Below are positions 6,944 through 14,118 of a stretch of 44,615 nt of DNA, in pieces. How positions within the stretch are numbered: position 1 is the stretch's first letter; every line of letters begins with the position of its first letter. The DNA comes from an uncultured Acetatifactor sp. (GTDB lineage: Bacteria > Bacillota > Clostridia > Lachnospirales > Lachnospiraceae). A program made the translations under genes and the position numbers. The notes below the pieces were generated by a model, which did no database searches, was not told where the DNA came from, and was given only the letters and a program-made list of their open reading frames with translations. Where the stretch lies: NCBI GenBank assembly GCA_910589035.1, contig CAJUSI010000027.1, positions 1 through 44,615 of the forward strand. The letters are read 5' to 3'.

Positions 6944-7531
6944 ATGAAATATTATAAGTTGTATGAAGACATGGATAGAGAAAGAGATATTGTATGTTAT
7001 TCCATGTCGGACGATAATGAATTGCCACTGAGAATATTCAAGAGCGGGGAAAAATATGATACATGGGATGGAAGTTTTCGTTTTTATTATGATAAAAGTA
7101 AGGGGAATATTGCAACTGATTTTTTAAAGAATGACAAAGGGTGGTTTGTTGTGTCAGAGAAGCTTCGAGAAATACTGGAATGTATGAATACTGAAATACA
7201 ATTTTTGCCGATAAAAATTTTTGAAAAGGGCAAAAAAGATGAATTAAAAAACTATTACATCGCAAACATCTTAAGAGTGGTTGATGTTTTATGTTTAGAG
7301 AAGTCGGAATACTTCGAATCGTATATAAGAAAAAGAGGAAAAGTATATATTGTGGTAAAGTATGGAATTTTTGGAGAAAAGACAGAAAAATCGGATGTCT
7401 TTAAATTAGCGGATCAAGATGTGTTTCCCATATTTGTATCCCATTATTTTAAGGAAAGAATAGAAGAACGAGGGATTACGGGGATTGCATTGTCAGAAAT
7501 ACGGGTATATGAAAATGAGCAATGCAGTTAA
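6944..7531 (+). CDS. Imm11-like (DUF1629-like) immunity family protein
   Basis: A 195-residue soluble protein of a length usual for Imm11-type immunity proteins. It has what looks like the native N-terminus (MKYYKLYEDMDRE, then IFKSGEKYDTWDG) missing from the related gene at 4104, then the shared body: NDKGWFVVSEKLRE, EIQFLPIKIFE, YYIANILRVVD, VVKYGIFGEK, DVFKLAD, FPIFVSHYFKERIEERGITG. The family assignment is from memory of the pattern. The ATG at 6944 is preceded by GGAGG about 12 bases upstream. It is the last island gene; the conserved core begins with miaA about 95 bases later. A cognate toxin is not in the window. Confidence 0.65.
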   Translation: MKYYKLYEDMDRERDIVCYSMSDDNELPLRIFKSGEKYDTWDGSFRFYYDKSKGNIATDFLKNDKGWFVVSEKLREILECMNTEIQFLPIKIFEKGKKDELKNYYIANILRVVDVLCLEKSEYFESYIRKRGKVYIVVKYGIFGEKTEKSDVFKLADQDVFPIFVSHYFKERIEERGITGIALSEIRVYENEQCS

Positions 7532-7626
7532 TGATTTGATATCGATACTCACAGGTTGTAAAAGCTGTCATAGATTTGAGATCAGTAATAGTTTGTATGG
7601 TTTCGGGGAGAAAAGGAGAACCGGAA

Positions 7627-8832
7627 ATGTTTCCAGACAGGGATGCGGTCCGGCACGATGATGTGCAGACCAATATACAAAAAAAGATACAGAAATCTCC
7701 CATGATCATCCTCTCAGGCCCCACGGCGGTGGGGAAGACAAGGCTGTCGATTGCCCTGGCAAAGGCCATAGGGGGCGAAATCATTTCCGCGGACTCCTGC
7801 CAGGTCTACCGCCACATGGACATCGGCTCCGCCAAGATCAGGCCGGAGGAGATGCAGGGAATCCCCCACCACATGATAGACATCCTGGAGCCCTGGGAGG
7901 AGTTCAGCGTGGCGGTATTCAAGGAGAAATGCGAGCAGTGCCTTCCCGGCATCTATGAGCGGGGGCAAATCCCCATTGTCACCGGAGGCACCGGATTTTA
8001 TGTCCAGGCATTGCTGCGGGATATTGATTTCGGCTCCGGCAGAGAGGGGACATTTCCGGAACAGGACAATACAACTCCGCATTCTGTGACCGGAGACATT
8101 CTGTCTGCGATGGTCTGCGGCGCAGGCAATTCGCCTTCGGCAGCCGACACATCGGCATGCCGGGCTTCCGGCACTGCCTCCATGAAAGAAAATAACTTGC
8201 TCCCCGGAGAGGCTTCCGCTTCAAACGGGTCGTACCGCGCCCGGCTGGAGGAGCTGGCGGAAAGGGAGGGCCCGGCCCGCCTCCACGACATGCTCCGTGA
8301 GGTTGACCCCGCCTCCGCAGAAGCCATACACCCCAACAACCAAAAACGCGTCATCCGGGCTTTAGAATTTTTTCATTTGACGGGGGAGCCCATATCGCGC
8401 CATAATGAGAGAGAACGGGAAAAGGGATTCGCCTATAACGCCTGTTACTTCGTGCTGAACGACCGGCGGGAGCGCATATACGAGAACATCGGGAAACGCG
8501 TGGACGAGATGCTCCGCCAGGGCCTTGTGGCGGAGGTGGAGCGCCTGCGGGAGATGGGATGTAACAGAGGGATGGTGTCCATGCAGGGGCTTGGCTACAA
8601 GGAAATCCTGTCTTACCTGGAGGGCGAAACCTCCCTGGAGGAGGCCGCGGAGACCATCAAGAGGGACACCAGACATTTCGCCAAAAGGCAGCTCACCTGG
8701 TTTCGCCGGGAAAAGGATGTTATCTGGGTGGACAAGGATAGCTTTGATTACGACGATAGAAGAATACTGGAATTTATGCTGCAGGAATTGCGTGCAAAGG
8801 GCATCGGAGCCCCCGCATCGTTTTCTCAATAA
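7627..8832 (+). CDS. miaA: tRNA dimethylallyltransferase with an insertion
   Basis: Transfers a dimethylallyl group from DMAPP to the N6 of A37 in tRNAs reading UNN codons. The P-loop GPTAVGKT lies at residues 31-38, followed by ISADSCQVYRHMDIGSAKI, the HHMID segment, GGTGFYV, and the late QGLGYKE, TRHFAKRQLTWFRR. The ATG at 7627 is chosen because AAGGAG at 7613-7618 lies 8 bases upstream; an upstream TTG at 7576 has no such site. At 401 residues it is about 80-90 longer than usual. Most of the excess is a low-complexity Ser/Ala/Thr/Gly-rich insertion at about residues 137-201, between DIDF and YRARLEEL, in the region around the tRNA-binding insertion domain. It is the first core gene after the island. 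Confidence 0.95.
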   Translation: MFPDRDAVRHDDVQTNIQKKIQKSPMIILSGPTAVGKTRLSIALAKAIGGEIISADSCQVYRHMDIGSAKIRPEEMQGIPHHMIDILEPWEEFSVAVFKEKCEQCLPGIYERGQIPIVTGGTGFYVQALLRDIDFGSGREGTFPEQDNTTPHSVTGDILSAMVCGAGNSPSAADTSACRASGTASMKENNLLPGEASASNGSYRARLEELAEREGPARLHDMLREVDPASAEAIHPNNQKRVIRALEFFHLTGEPISRHNEREREKGFAYNACYFVLNDRRERIYENIGKRVDEMLRQGLVAEVERLREMGCNRGMVSMQGLGYKEILSYLEGETSLEEAAETIKRDTRHFAKRQLTWFRREKDVIWVDKDSFDYDDRRILEFMLQELRAKGIGAPASFSQ

Positions 8833-8936
8833 CAGGTCGGTTTAAGCTGCGCCGCCTAAGCCGGTCAGGCGTGAACCGGATTATGCCGGGAAGCCGGAAT
8901 TTCGCGGTTAAACCCATGAGGCGCAGGAGATGACAC

Positions 8937-9017
8937 ATGGGGATAAACAGGTTATACAAAGAACTGGATAAATGGAACAGGCTCTCGGATTCCTGCCTGG
9001 CAAAATCAGGGCACTGA
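8937..9017 (+). CDS. Possible 26-codon small ORF or leader
   Basis: ATG at 8937 is preceded by AGGAG at 8925-8929, seven bases away. The frame reads MGINRLYKELDKWNRLSDSC and a few more residues before TGA. It has the ribosome binding site of a translated frame but no recognised family. A second overlapping frame starts at 8972. Both may be remnants of a degraded gene lying between miaA and the PLP enzyme gene. Confidence 0.3.
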   Translation: MGINRLYKELDKWNRLSDSCLAKSGH

Positions 9018-9118
9018 TAAACCATGCGGCAGGAAAAAGGAAAACCGGTGAAAAAGGGTTCCGAAAAGCTCTGCAGAAGCGGAAGAGAGAGCTCGAGAGC
9101 ATAAATGGAGACAGGGAG

Positions 9119-9149
9119 AAGGAGGGCTGCCGGCGGGCAGCATCTAAAA
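9119..9149 (+). promoter_or_regulatory. Ribosome binding site bridged by a hairpin
   Basis: AAGGAGGG at 9119-9126 runs directly into a hairpin, GCTGCC (9126-9131), loop GGCG, GGCAGC (9136-9141), followed by eight bases and the ATG at 9150. In linear sequence the ribosome binding site is about 25 bases from the start; with the hairpin folded the spacing becomes about 8. This supports the ATG at 9150 over the poorly supported ATG at 9105. Confidence 0.45.
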
Positions 9150-10448
9150 ATGGAAGAAATACAGAACATGTACGCCCGGATGGGCATCGACAGAGAAGTT
9201 TACACATACGGAGAATCCGTCCTGAAGGGGCTGAAGGAGCGGTTCGAGGAAATTGACGAAATTGCGGAGTATAATCAACTGAAAGTGATAAGCGCCATGC
9301 AGGATTGCCGGGTAAGCGAGGCCTGCCTGTCCGGTACCACCGGATACGGCTACAACGACCTGGGCAGGGATACTCTGGAGGCGGTCTACGCGAAGGTTTT
9401 CCGCACGGAGGATGCCCTGGTGCGCCCCCAGATTACCTGCGGCACCCATGCCCTTGCCCTGGCGCTGATGAGCAATCTCCGCCCCGGGGATGAGCTGCTC
9501 TCTCCGGTGGGGAAGCCCTATGATACCCTGGAGGAGGTCATAGGTATCCGGCCCTCTAAGGGCTCCCTTGCGGAATACGGTATAACTTACAGACAGGCGG
9601 AGCTGAAGGCGGACGGAAGCTTTGACTATGAAGCCATAAGAGCGGCCATGAGCCCCCGCACCCGCCTGGTGACCATCCAGCGTTCCAAGGGTTATCAGAC
9701 CCGGCCCACCTTTTCCGTAGGGCAGATCGGGGAGCTGATTTCCTTTGTGAAGCAGATCAGGCCGGATGTGATCTGCATGGTGGACAACTGCTACGGAGAA
9801 TTTGTAGAGCGGATAGAACCGGGCGAAGTGGGCGCGGACATGGTGGTGGGCTCCCTGATCAAGAATCCGGGAGGGGGCCTGGCTCCCATCGGGGGCTACA
9901 TCGCCGGGACAAAGGAGTGCGTGGAGAATGCGGCATTCCGGCTTACCTCCCCGGGACTCGGCAGGGAGGTGGGGGCGTCCCTTGGGGTTCTGAAGGATTT
10001 CTACCAGGGACTGTTCCTGGCGCCCACGGTAACCGCGTCCGCCCTGAAAGCCGCCATATTTGCGGCAAATCTGTATGAACGGCTGGGTTACGCAGTGATT
10101 CCGGACGGAAGCGAGAGCAGGCATGACATTATACAGGCGGTTACCTTCGGCACACCGGAGGCAGTCATCGCCTTCTGCCAGGGAATTCAGGCGGCAGCCC
10201 CCGTAGACAGCCATGTGACGCCGCAGCCCTGGGATATGCCGGGGTATGACGCGAAGGTCATCATGGCGGCAGGTGCCTTTGTATCCGGTTCGTCCATCGA
10301 GCTTTCCGCGGACGGACCCATTAAGCCTCCCTATGCGGTGTATTTCCAGGGCGGACTTACCTGGCCCCATGCGAAACATGGCATTATGAAATCCCTCCAA
10401 TCCCTTGTAAACAGTGGGATTGTGGAGAAAGGCCGCCTGAGGCTGTAG
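9150..10448 (+). CDS. Methionine gamma-lyase / aluminium-resistance family PLP enzyme
   Basis: A fold-type I, PLP-dependent enzyme of the Cys/Met-metabolism superfamily, in the branch annotated as methionine gamma-lyase family or aluminium resistance protein. The usual order is visible: the N-terminal KERFEEIDEIAEYNQLKVI, RVSEACLSGTTGYGYNDLGRD, the cofactor-binding stretch CGTHALALALMSNLRPGDEL, VDNCYGEFVE with the aspartate that contacts the pyridine nitrogen, and the Schiff-base lysine in SLIKNPGGG (Lys238). The substrate is not certain. I take the start as ATG 9150 (432 residues); ATG 9105 would add 15 basic residues not expected in the family. The neighbour miaA is a common Clostridia arrangement. 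Confidence 0.85.
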   Translation: MEEIQNMYARMGIDREVYTYGESVLKGLKERFEEIDEIAEYNQLKVISAMQDCRVSEACLSGTTGYGYNDLGRDTLEAVYAKVFRTEDALVRPQITCGTHALALALMSNLRPGDELLSPVGKPYDTLEEVIGIRPSKGSLAEYGITYRQAELKADGSFDYEAIRAAMSPRTRLVTIQRSKGYQTRPTFSVGQIGELISFVKQIRPDVICMVDNCYGEFVERIEPGEVGADMVVGSLIKNPGGGLAPIGGYIAGTKECVENAAFRLTSPGLGREVGASLGVLKDFYQGLFLAPTVTASALKAAIFAANLYERLGYAVIPDGSESRHDIIQAVTFGTPEAVIAFCQGIQAAAPVDSHVTPQPWDMPGYDAKVIMAAGAFVSGSSIELSADGPIKPPYAVYFQGGLTWPHAKHGIMKSLQSLVNSGIVEKGRLRL

Positions 10449-10489
10449 TTTTGTGTAGAAAAAACTCAGAATAAAATCTATGATTTTTG

Positions 10490-10518
10490 TGTACAGCACT
10501 GGGATTTTGTGGTACTAT
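10490..10518 (+). promoter_or_regulatory. Candidate sigma-A promoter before DUF4321-radC
   Basis: TGTACA (10490-10495), 17 bases, then TACTAT (10513-10518) with an upstream TG giving an extended -10. The match is moderate. Downstream, a short hairpin CCTGTCC-CAT-GGACAGG lies at 10557-10573 in the presumed leader. Confidence 0.4.
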
Positions 10519-10630
10519 ATAAAAGCGAATGTGTATGGGAAGAGGCAAGGAGAGCCCCTGTCCCATGGACAGGCAGCTATGCGGGCAAAAGCTGCAGAAG
10601 AAGTAAACAAAAGAAGGACGGGAAATCAGA

Positions 10631-10870
10631 TTGAAGAAAGTAAACTGGACATTGCTGGTTCTGGTCCTGGTGGGATTTGTCATCGGCAGGTTTATCGGCA
10701 CTTATTTTGAAGGAACTTTTCTGAACTATGGGCAGAGCTTCGGACTGAGCGAGCCCGTGGTGCTGAATCTGGGATTCATTGTGCTCACCTTCGGCCTGAC
10801 TATCCAGATCACCATTGCCAGCGTCATAGGGGTGATTATTTCGCTGGTGGTTTACCGGTTTATCCGCTAA
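10631..10870 (+). CDS. DUF4321 membrane protein
   Basis: A 79-residue protein with two membrane helices (about 6-24 and 47-75) and the intervening block FLNYGQSFGL, which matches my memory of DUF4321. The function of the family is unknown; it is frequently found next to radC and mreB in Clostridia, as here, and so may relate to the cell envelope. The start is TTG at 10631, and no ATG is available nearby in frame. The stop is 46 bases before radC. Confidence 0.8.
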   Translation: MKKVNWTLLVLVLVGFVIGRFIGTYFEGTFLNYGQSFGLSEPVVLNLGFIVLTFGLTIQITIASVIGVIISLVVYRFIR

Positions 10871-10915
10871 AAGCCGGTTTTGCTGCAGATGCGTCGGAGA
10901 AGGAAAAGGAGACGC

Positions 10916-11671
10916 ATGAGCCAAAAGAGAACAAAGAATACGGAAAACGGGAAAAAGACCGGACCGGCACAGGAGCTTCCCTACGAAAGATTTCTGAGAT
11001 TCGGGCCGGAAAGCCTTACGGAGGCGGAGCTCCTGGCAATCATTATCCGCACGGGCACCAGGGAAAAGAACGCGCTGCAGGTGGCGGAGGAGGTACTGGG
11101 GCTTGCCAGATACCCCAAGGAAGGACTGCTGGGGCTGTACGATGTGACTTTGGACGAGCTTCAGGGCATCGCCGGAATCGGCGAGGTAAAGGCGGTGAAG
11201 CTGAAATGCCTGACGGAGCTTTCCATGCGTATGAGTGCGGCGAAGGCAAGCAGCGGTCTGCGTTTCACAAGCTCCGGACAGGTGGCGGCATATTTCATGG
11301 AGAAGCTGCGCCACAGGGAGACAGAATGCGTGATACTGGTATGCCTGGACGCCAAGGGACAGATGCTCTGTGAGAGAAAGCTGTCGGAGGGCAGCGTAAA
11401 TATGTCGCTGATCTCCTCCAGGGAAATCTTTCTGGCGGCGCTGGAGGGCAGGGCAGTGAATATTCTGCTGGTGCACAATCATCCCAGCGGCGATCCCACA
11501 CCCAGCCGGGCGGACAAGGTGCTTACCGTGAATGTGCGGGAATCAGGGGAGAAGATGGGCATACCGCTGCTGGACCACATTGTGATCGGCGATAACCGGT
11601 ATGTCAGTTTTAAGGAAGCCGCATGGTTTTGCGACGAGATTCCGGAAGGTATAAGCCTCGGAGATATTTAA
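10916..11671 (+). CDS. radC: RadC family JAMM-domain protein
   Basis: A 251-residue protein of standard length. It has an N-terminal helix-hairpin-helix region (LTEAELLAIIIRTGT, then LQGIAGIGEVKAVKL) and a C-terminal JAMM metalloprotease-like domain with HNHPSGDPTPSRAD near residue 187. The in vivo role of RadC is unsettled; a direct repair function has been questioned. The ATG at 10916 is chosen because GGAGAAGGAAAAGGAG lies just upstream; an earlier in-frame ATG at 10880 would add a run of arginines and lacks a site. It lies directly upstream of mreB, a very common Firmicutes arrangement. Confidence 0.95.
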   Translation: MSQKRTKNTENGKKTGPAQELPYERFLRFGPESLTEAELLAIIIRTGTREKNALQVAEEVLGLARYPKEGLLGLYDVTLDELQGIAGIGEVKAVKLKCLTELSMRMSAAKASSGLRFTSSGQVAAYFMEKLRHRETECVILVCLDAKGQMLCERKLSEGSVNMSLISSREIFLAALEGRAVNILLVHNHPSGDPTPSRADKVLTVNVRESGEKMGIPLLDHIVIGDNRYVSFKEAAWFCDEIPEGISLGDI

Positions 11672-11701
11672 GATTTTTACAGTTAGAAAGGGGTTGTCAT
11701 T

Positions 11702-12712
11702 TTGGCAAACAACGCATTCGGTATCGATTTAGGTACCAACAACATCAAGATTTACAGCAGAAGCGACGACAGTATCATGGTGGAAAAGAACATGATTGCC
11801 ATTGAGAACAAAAAAGTCCTTTTTGCGTATGGAAACTCGGCCTTTGAAATGTACGAGAAAGCTCCGGGCAATATTCATATCTCATACCCTCTGTCCTACG
11901 GAGTGATTGCGGATATCAAAAATATGGAGACTCTTGTGCGGTATTTTATTACGGATTTGCAGAAGGGCACCGCAAAGCCGGCTGATTTCTATATTGCAGT
12001 TCCCACGGACGTGACGGAAGTGGAGAAGAGGGCGTTTTATGATCTGATCAAGGATGCCAATGTGAAGGCCAGGAAGATCATGGTGGTGGAAAAGGCGGTG
12101 GCCGACGGGCTGGGCCTGGACATCGATGTGAAGAATTCCCAGGGCGTGCTGGTGGTCAATGTGGGCTACGAGACTACGGAGATATCCATTCTTTCTCTGG
12201 GCGGTATCGTGCTCAGCCGGCTGATTAAGACCGGAGGCCTGAAATTTGACGAGGCGATCCGTGCCGCCGTGAGAAAAGAATTCAGTCTGATAATCGGGGG
12301 AAAGACCTCCGAGACAATCAAGATGACGCTGAGAGATCTGGAAGAGGAAGGAAACGGGGCAATTGTCTATGGCAGGGACATCGTGACCGGGCTCCCCATA
12401 GAACGGGAAATTCCTACAAAGCTGGTTGTGGAATGTCTGGAGGAGCATTTCAATTCCATAGTGGACAATGTCAAGGTGATTTTGGAGAGAACTCCTCCCG
12501 AGCTGGCTGCGGATATTTACCGTCACGGCATCTATCTCACGGGCGGGGCTTCCCAGGTAAGCCATATGACGGAGCGTCTGGCGGCCGGGACGGGCTTAAA
12601 AGTAAATATAGCGGAGAACCCGGTTTCAAGCGTGGTTATGGGTTTGGCCAAGGTCATCAAAGACGATAATTTCAAATCCGTTGCTTATGCGATCGAAGGG
12701 ATGAGCAGATGA
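11702..12712 (+). CDS. mreB: Rod-shape actin homologue MreB
   Basis: A 336-residue actin-fold ATPase that forms membrane-bound filaments guiding sidewall peptidoglycan synthesis with MreC, MreD, the class B PBP and RodA, all encoded next. The phosphate-1 loop FGIDLGTNNIKIY is at the N-terminus, a phosphate-2 loop VVNVGYETTEI lies near residues 150-160, and the adenosine motif GIYLTGGASQV is near residue 278. The start is TTG 11702 with AAAGGGG at 11687-11693. The stop TGA overlaps the mreC ATG in ATGA, indicating coupling. Confidence 0.95.
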   Translation: MANNAFGIDLGTNNIKIYSRSDDSIMVEKNMIAIENKKVLFAYGNSAFEMYEKAPGNIHISYPLSYGVIADIKNMETLVRYFITDLQKGTAKPADFYIAVPTDVTEVEKRAFYDLIKDANVKARKIMVVEKAVADGLGLDIDVKNSQGVLVVNVGYETTEISILSLGGIVLSRLIKTGGLKFDEAIRAAVRKEFSLIIGGKTSETIKMTLRDLEEEGNGAIVYGRDIVTGLPIEREIPTKLVVECLEEHFNSIVDNVKVILERTPPELAADIYRHGIYLTGGASQVSHMTERLAAGTGLKVNIAENPVSSVVMGLAKVIKDDNFKSVAYAIEGMSR

Positions 12713-13575
12713 GTCCGGTCATTAAAAGAAAAGGAGAGAGGTTTATGCTGCCGAGTAAATATCTCCTTTTTATTTTAACGATTCTTTGTACCGCCATGAT
12801 GCTGGTTACCTTTGGAACCGATGTGTTCAACAGACCGCTGAACGCGGTGGTGGGGTATGTGATTGTGCCCTTTCAGAAGGGAATAGGGAAGGTGGGCGGC
12901 TGGCTGTCCAACCGTTCTGAAGAGCTGGTGCAGATCAGGACGCTGCTGGATGAAAACGCCAGGCTGAAGGAGGAGATCGCCGCTCTGACGGAGGAGAATA
13001 CGCTGCTCCAGCAGGATAAGTATGAGCTGAACAAGCTGAGGGAGCTTTTTGATCTGGACGAGCAATATGATGAGTATAACAAGGTGGGAGCGAGAATCAT
13101 AGGCAGGGATCCCGGAAACTGGTATGCCGCCTTTGTGATCGATAAGGGGGAGGAAGACGGCCTTGCCGTGGATATGAATGTGATTGCCGGCGGCGGTCTG
13201 GTGGGGCGCATCACTTCCGTCGGGCCGAACTGGGCGAGAGTGACCTCCATTATATCCGACAACAGCAATGTGAGCGCGATGACGCTTTCCACGGAGGACA
13301 ATTTCACCGTATCCGGCAATCTGAAGCTGATGGCCAACGGTTATATTACCTTCAGCCAGCTTCTGGACGGGCAGAACAGGGTAAAGGAAGGGGACAAGGT
13401 GGTTACCTCCAATATCAGCGATAAATTTCTTCCCAATATTTTGATCGGATATATCAATTCCATAGACAAGGATGCCAATAATCTGACGAAATCAGGGCAG
13501 ATTATACCGGCTGTGGATTTTGAGCATCTGGGAGAAGTACTGATTATCACGGACAGAAAGCAGTCCGTGAAATAG
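12709..13575 (+). CDS. mreC: Rod-shape-determining protein MreC
   Basis: A 288-residue bitopic membrane protein. One helix lies at about residues 16-36, followed by a long coiled coil (about 65-115, RSEELVQIRTLLDENARLKE onward) and an external beta domain containing ARIIGRDPGNWYAAFVIDKG and GGGLVGRI, both typical of MreC. It scaffolds the elongation complex outside the membrane. Its ATG overlaps the mreB stop. A second in-frame ATG at 12745 follows GGAGAGAGG and could be used instead, giving a product about 12 residues shorter. Confidence 0.95.
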   Translation: MSPVIKRKGERFMLPSKYLLFILTILCTAMMLVTFGTDVFNRPLNAVVGYVIVPFQKGIGKVGGWLSNRSEELVQIRTLLDENARLKEEIAALTEENTLLQQDKYELNKLRELFDLDEQYDEYNKVGARIIGRDPGNWYAAFVIDKGEEDGLAVDMNVIAGGGLVGRITSVGPNWARVTSIISDNSNVSAMTLSTEDNFTVSGNLKLMANGYITFSQLLDGQNRVKEGDKVVTSNISDKFLPNILIGYINSIDKDANNLTKSGQIIPAVDFEHLGEVLIITDRKQSVK

Positions 13576-13599
13576 GGGATACTTTTACAGGGGGTATCA

Positions 13600-14118
13600 A
13601 TGCTCAGAAAATTAATTGTGGCCTTATTTATTATCATATGTTTTGTCCTGCAGTGCAGTGTGTTTGACAGCCTGGCCTTTGCGGGCATCATACCGAATCT
13701 GATGATTATCTTAACTTCTTCCTTCGGCTTCATGCGGGGGGAAAAGGAAGGGCTGGTGATCGGATTTTTCAGCGGGCTGTTAAATGATATCTTTTTCGGC
13801 AGCTTTCTTGGCTTTTATGCCTTGCTGCTTATGTACATAGGCTATATAAACGGAAAATTCAGCAGGATCTTTTATCCGGAGGATATTAAGCTTCCGCTTG
13901 CGCTGATTGTGATCAGCGATCTGTCCTATGGAATTATATGTTATATTCTGACATTTATGCTCCGGAGCAGGTTTCAGTTTACTTATTATTTTATGCATAT
14001 TATTTTGCCGGAGGCGCTGTATACCATCGTGGTCACCCTGATTCTGTATCCTGTTATCCTCAGGGTGAACGAACGGCTGGAGACGCGGGAAAAAAGGAGA
14101 GCGCAGAAATTTGTTTGA
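13600..14118 (+). CDS. mreD: Rod-shape-determining protein MreD
   Basis: A 172-residue polytopic membrane protein with about five hydrophobic helices and the MreD hallmark GLLNDIFFGSFLGFYALLLMYIGY compressed around residues 60-83. It completes the MreBCD set. The ATG follows GGGGGT-type sequence 24 bases after mreC. Its end overlaps the TTG start of the PBP gene by 8 bases. Confidence 0.92.
   Translation: MLRKLIVALFIIICFVLQCSVFDSLAFAGIIPNLMIILTSSFGFMRGEKEGLVIGFFSGLLNDIFFGSFLGFYALLLMYIGYINGKFSRIFYPEDIKLPLALIVISDLSYGIICYILTFMLRSRFQFTYYFMHIILPEALYTIVVTLILYPVILRVNERLETREKRRAQKFV

Noticed and set aside
7536..7564. Promoter of miaA (TTGATA, 17 bases, TAAAAG)
   Set aside because: The -10 match is weak and several equally good pairs occur in this AT-rich stretch, so it is not listed as a feature.
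8972..9256. A 94-codon frame overlapping the start of the PLP enzyme gene
   Set aside because: The second half is an out-of-frame reading of the enzyme gene and the first half is rich in Lys and Arg with no family signs.
9144..10499. A 451-codon minus-strand frame opposite the methionine gamma-lyase family gene
   Set aside because: The plus-strand frame has clear PLP-enzyme motifs; the minus-strand frame has no family features or ribosome binding site.
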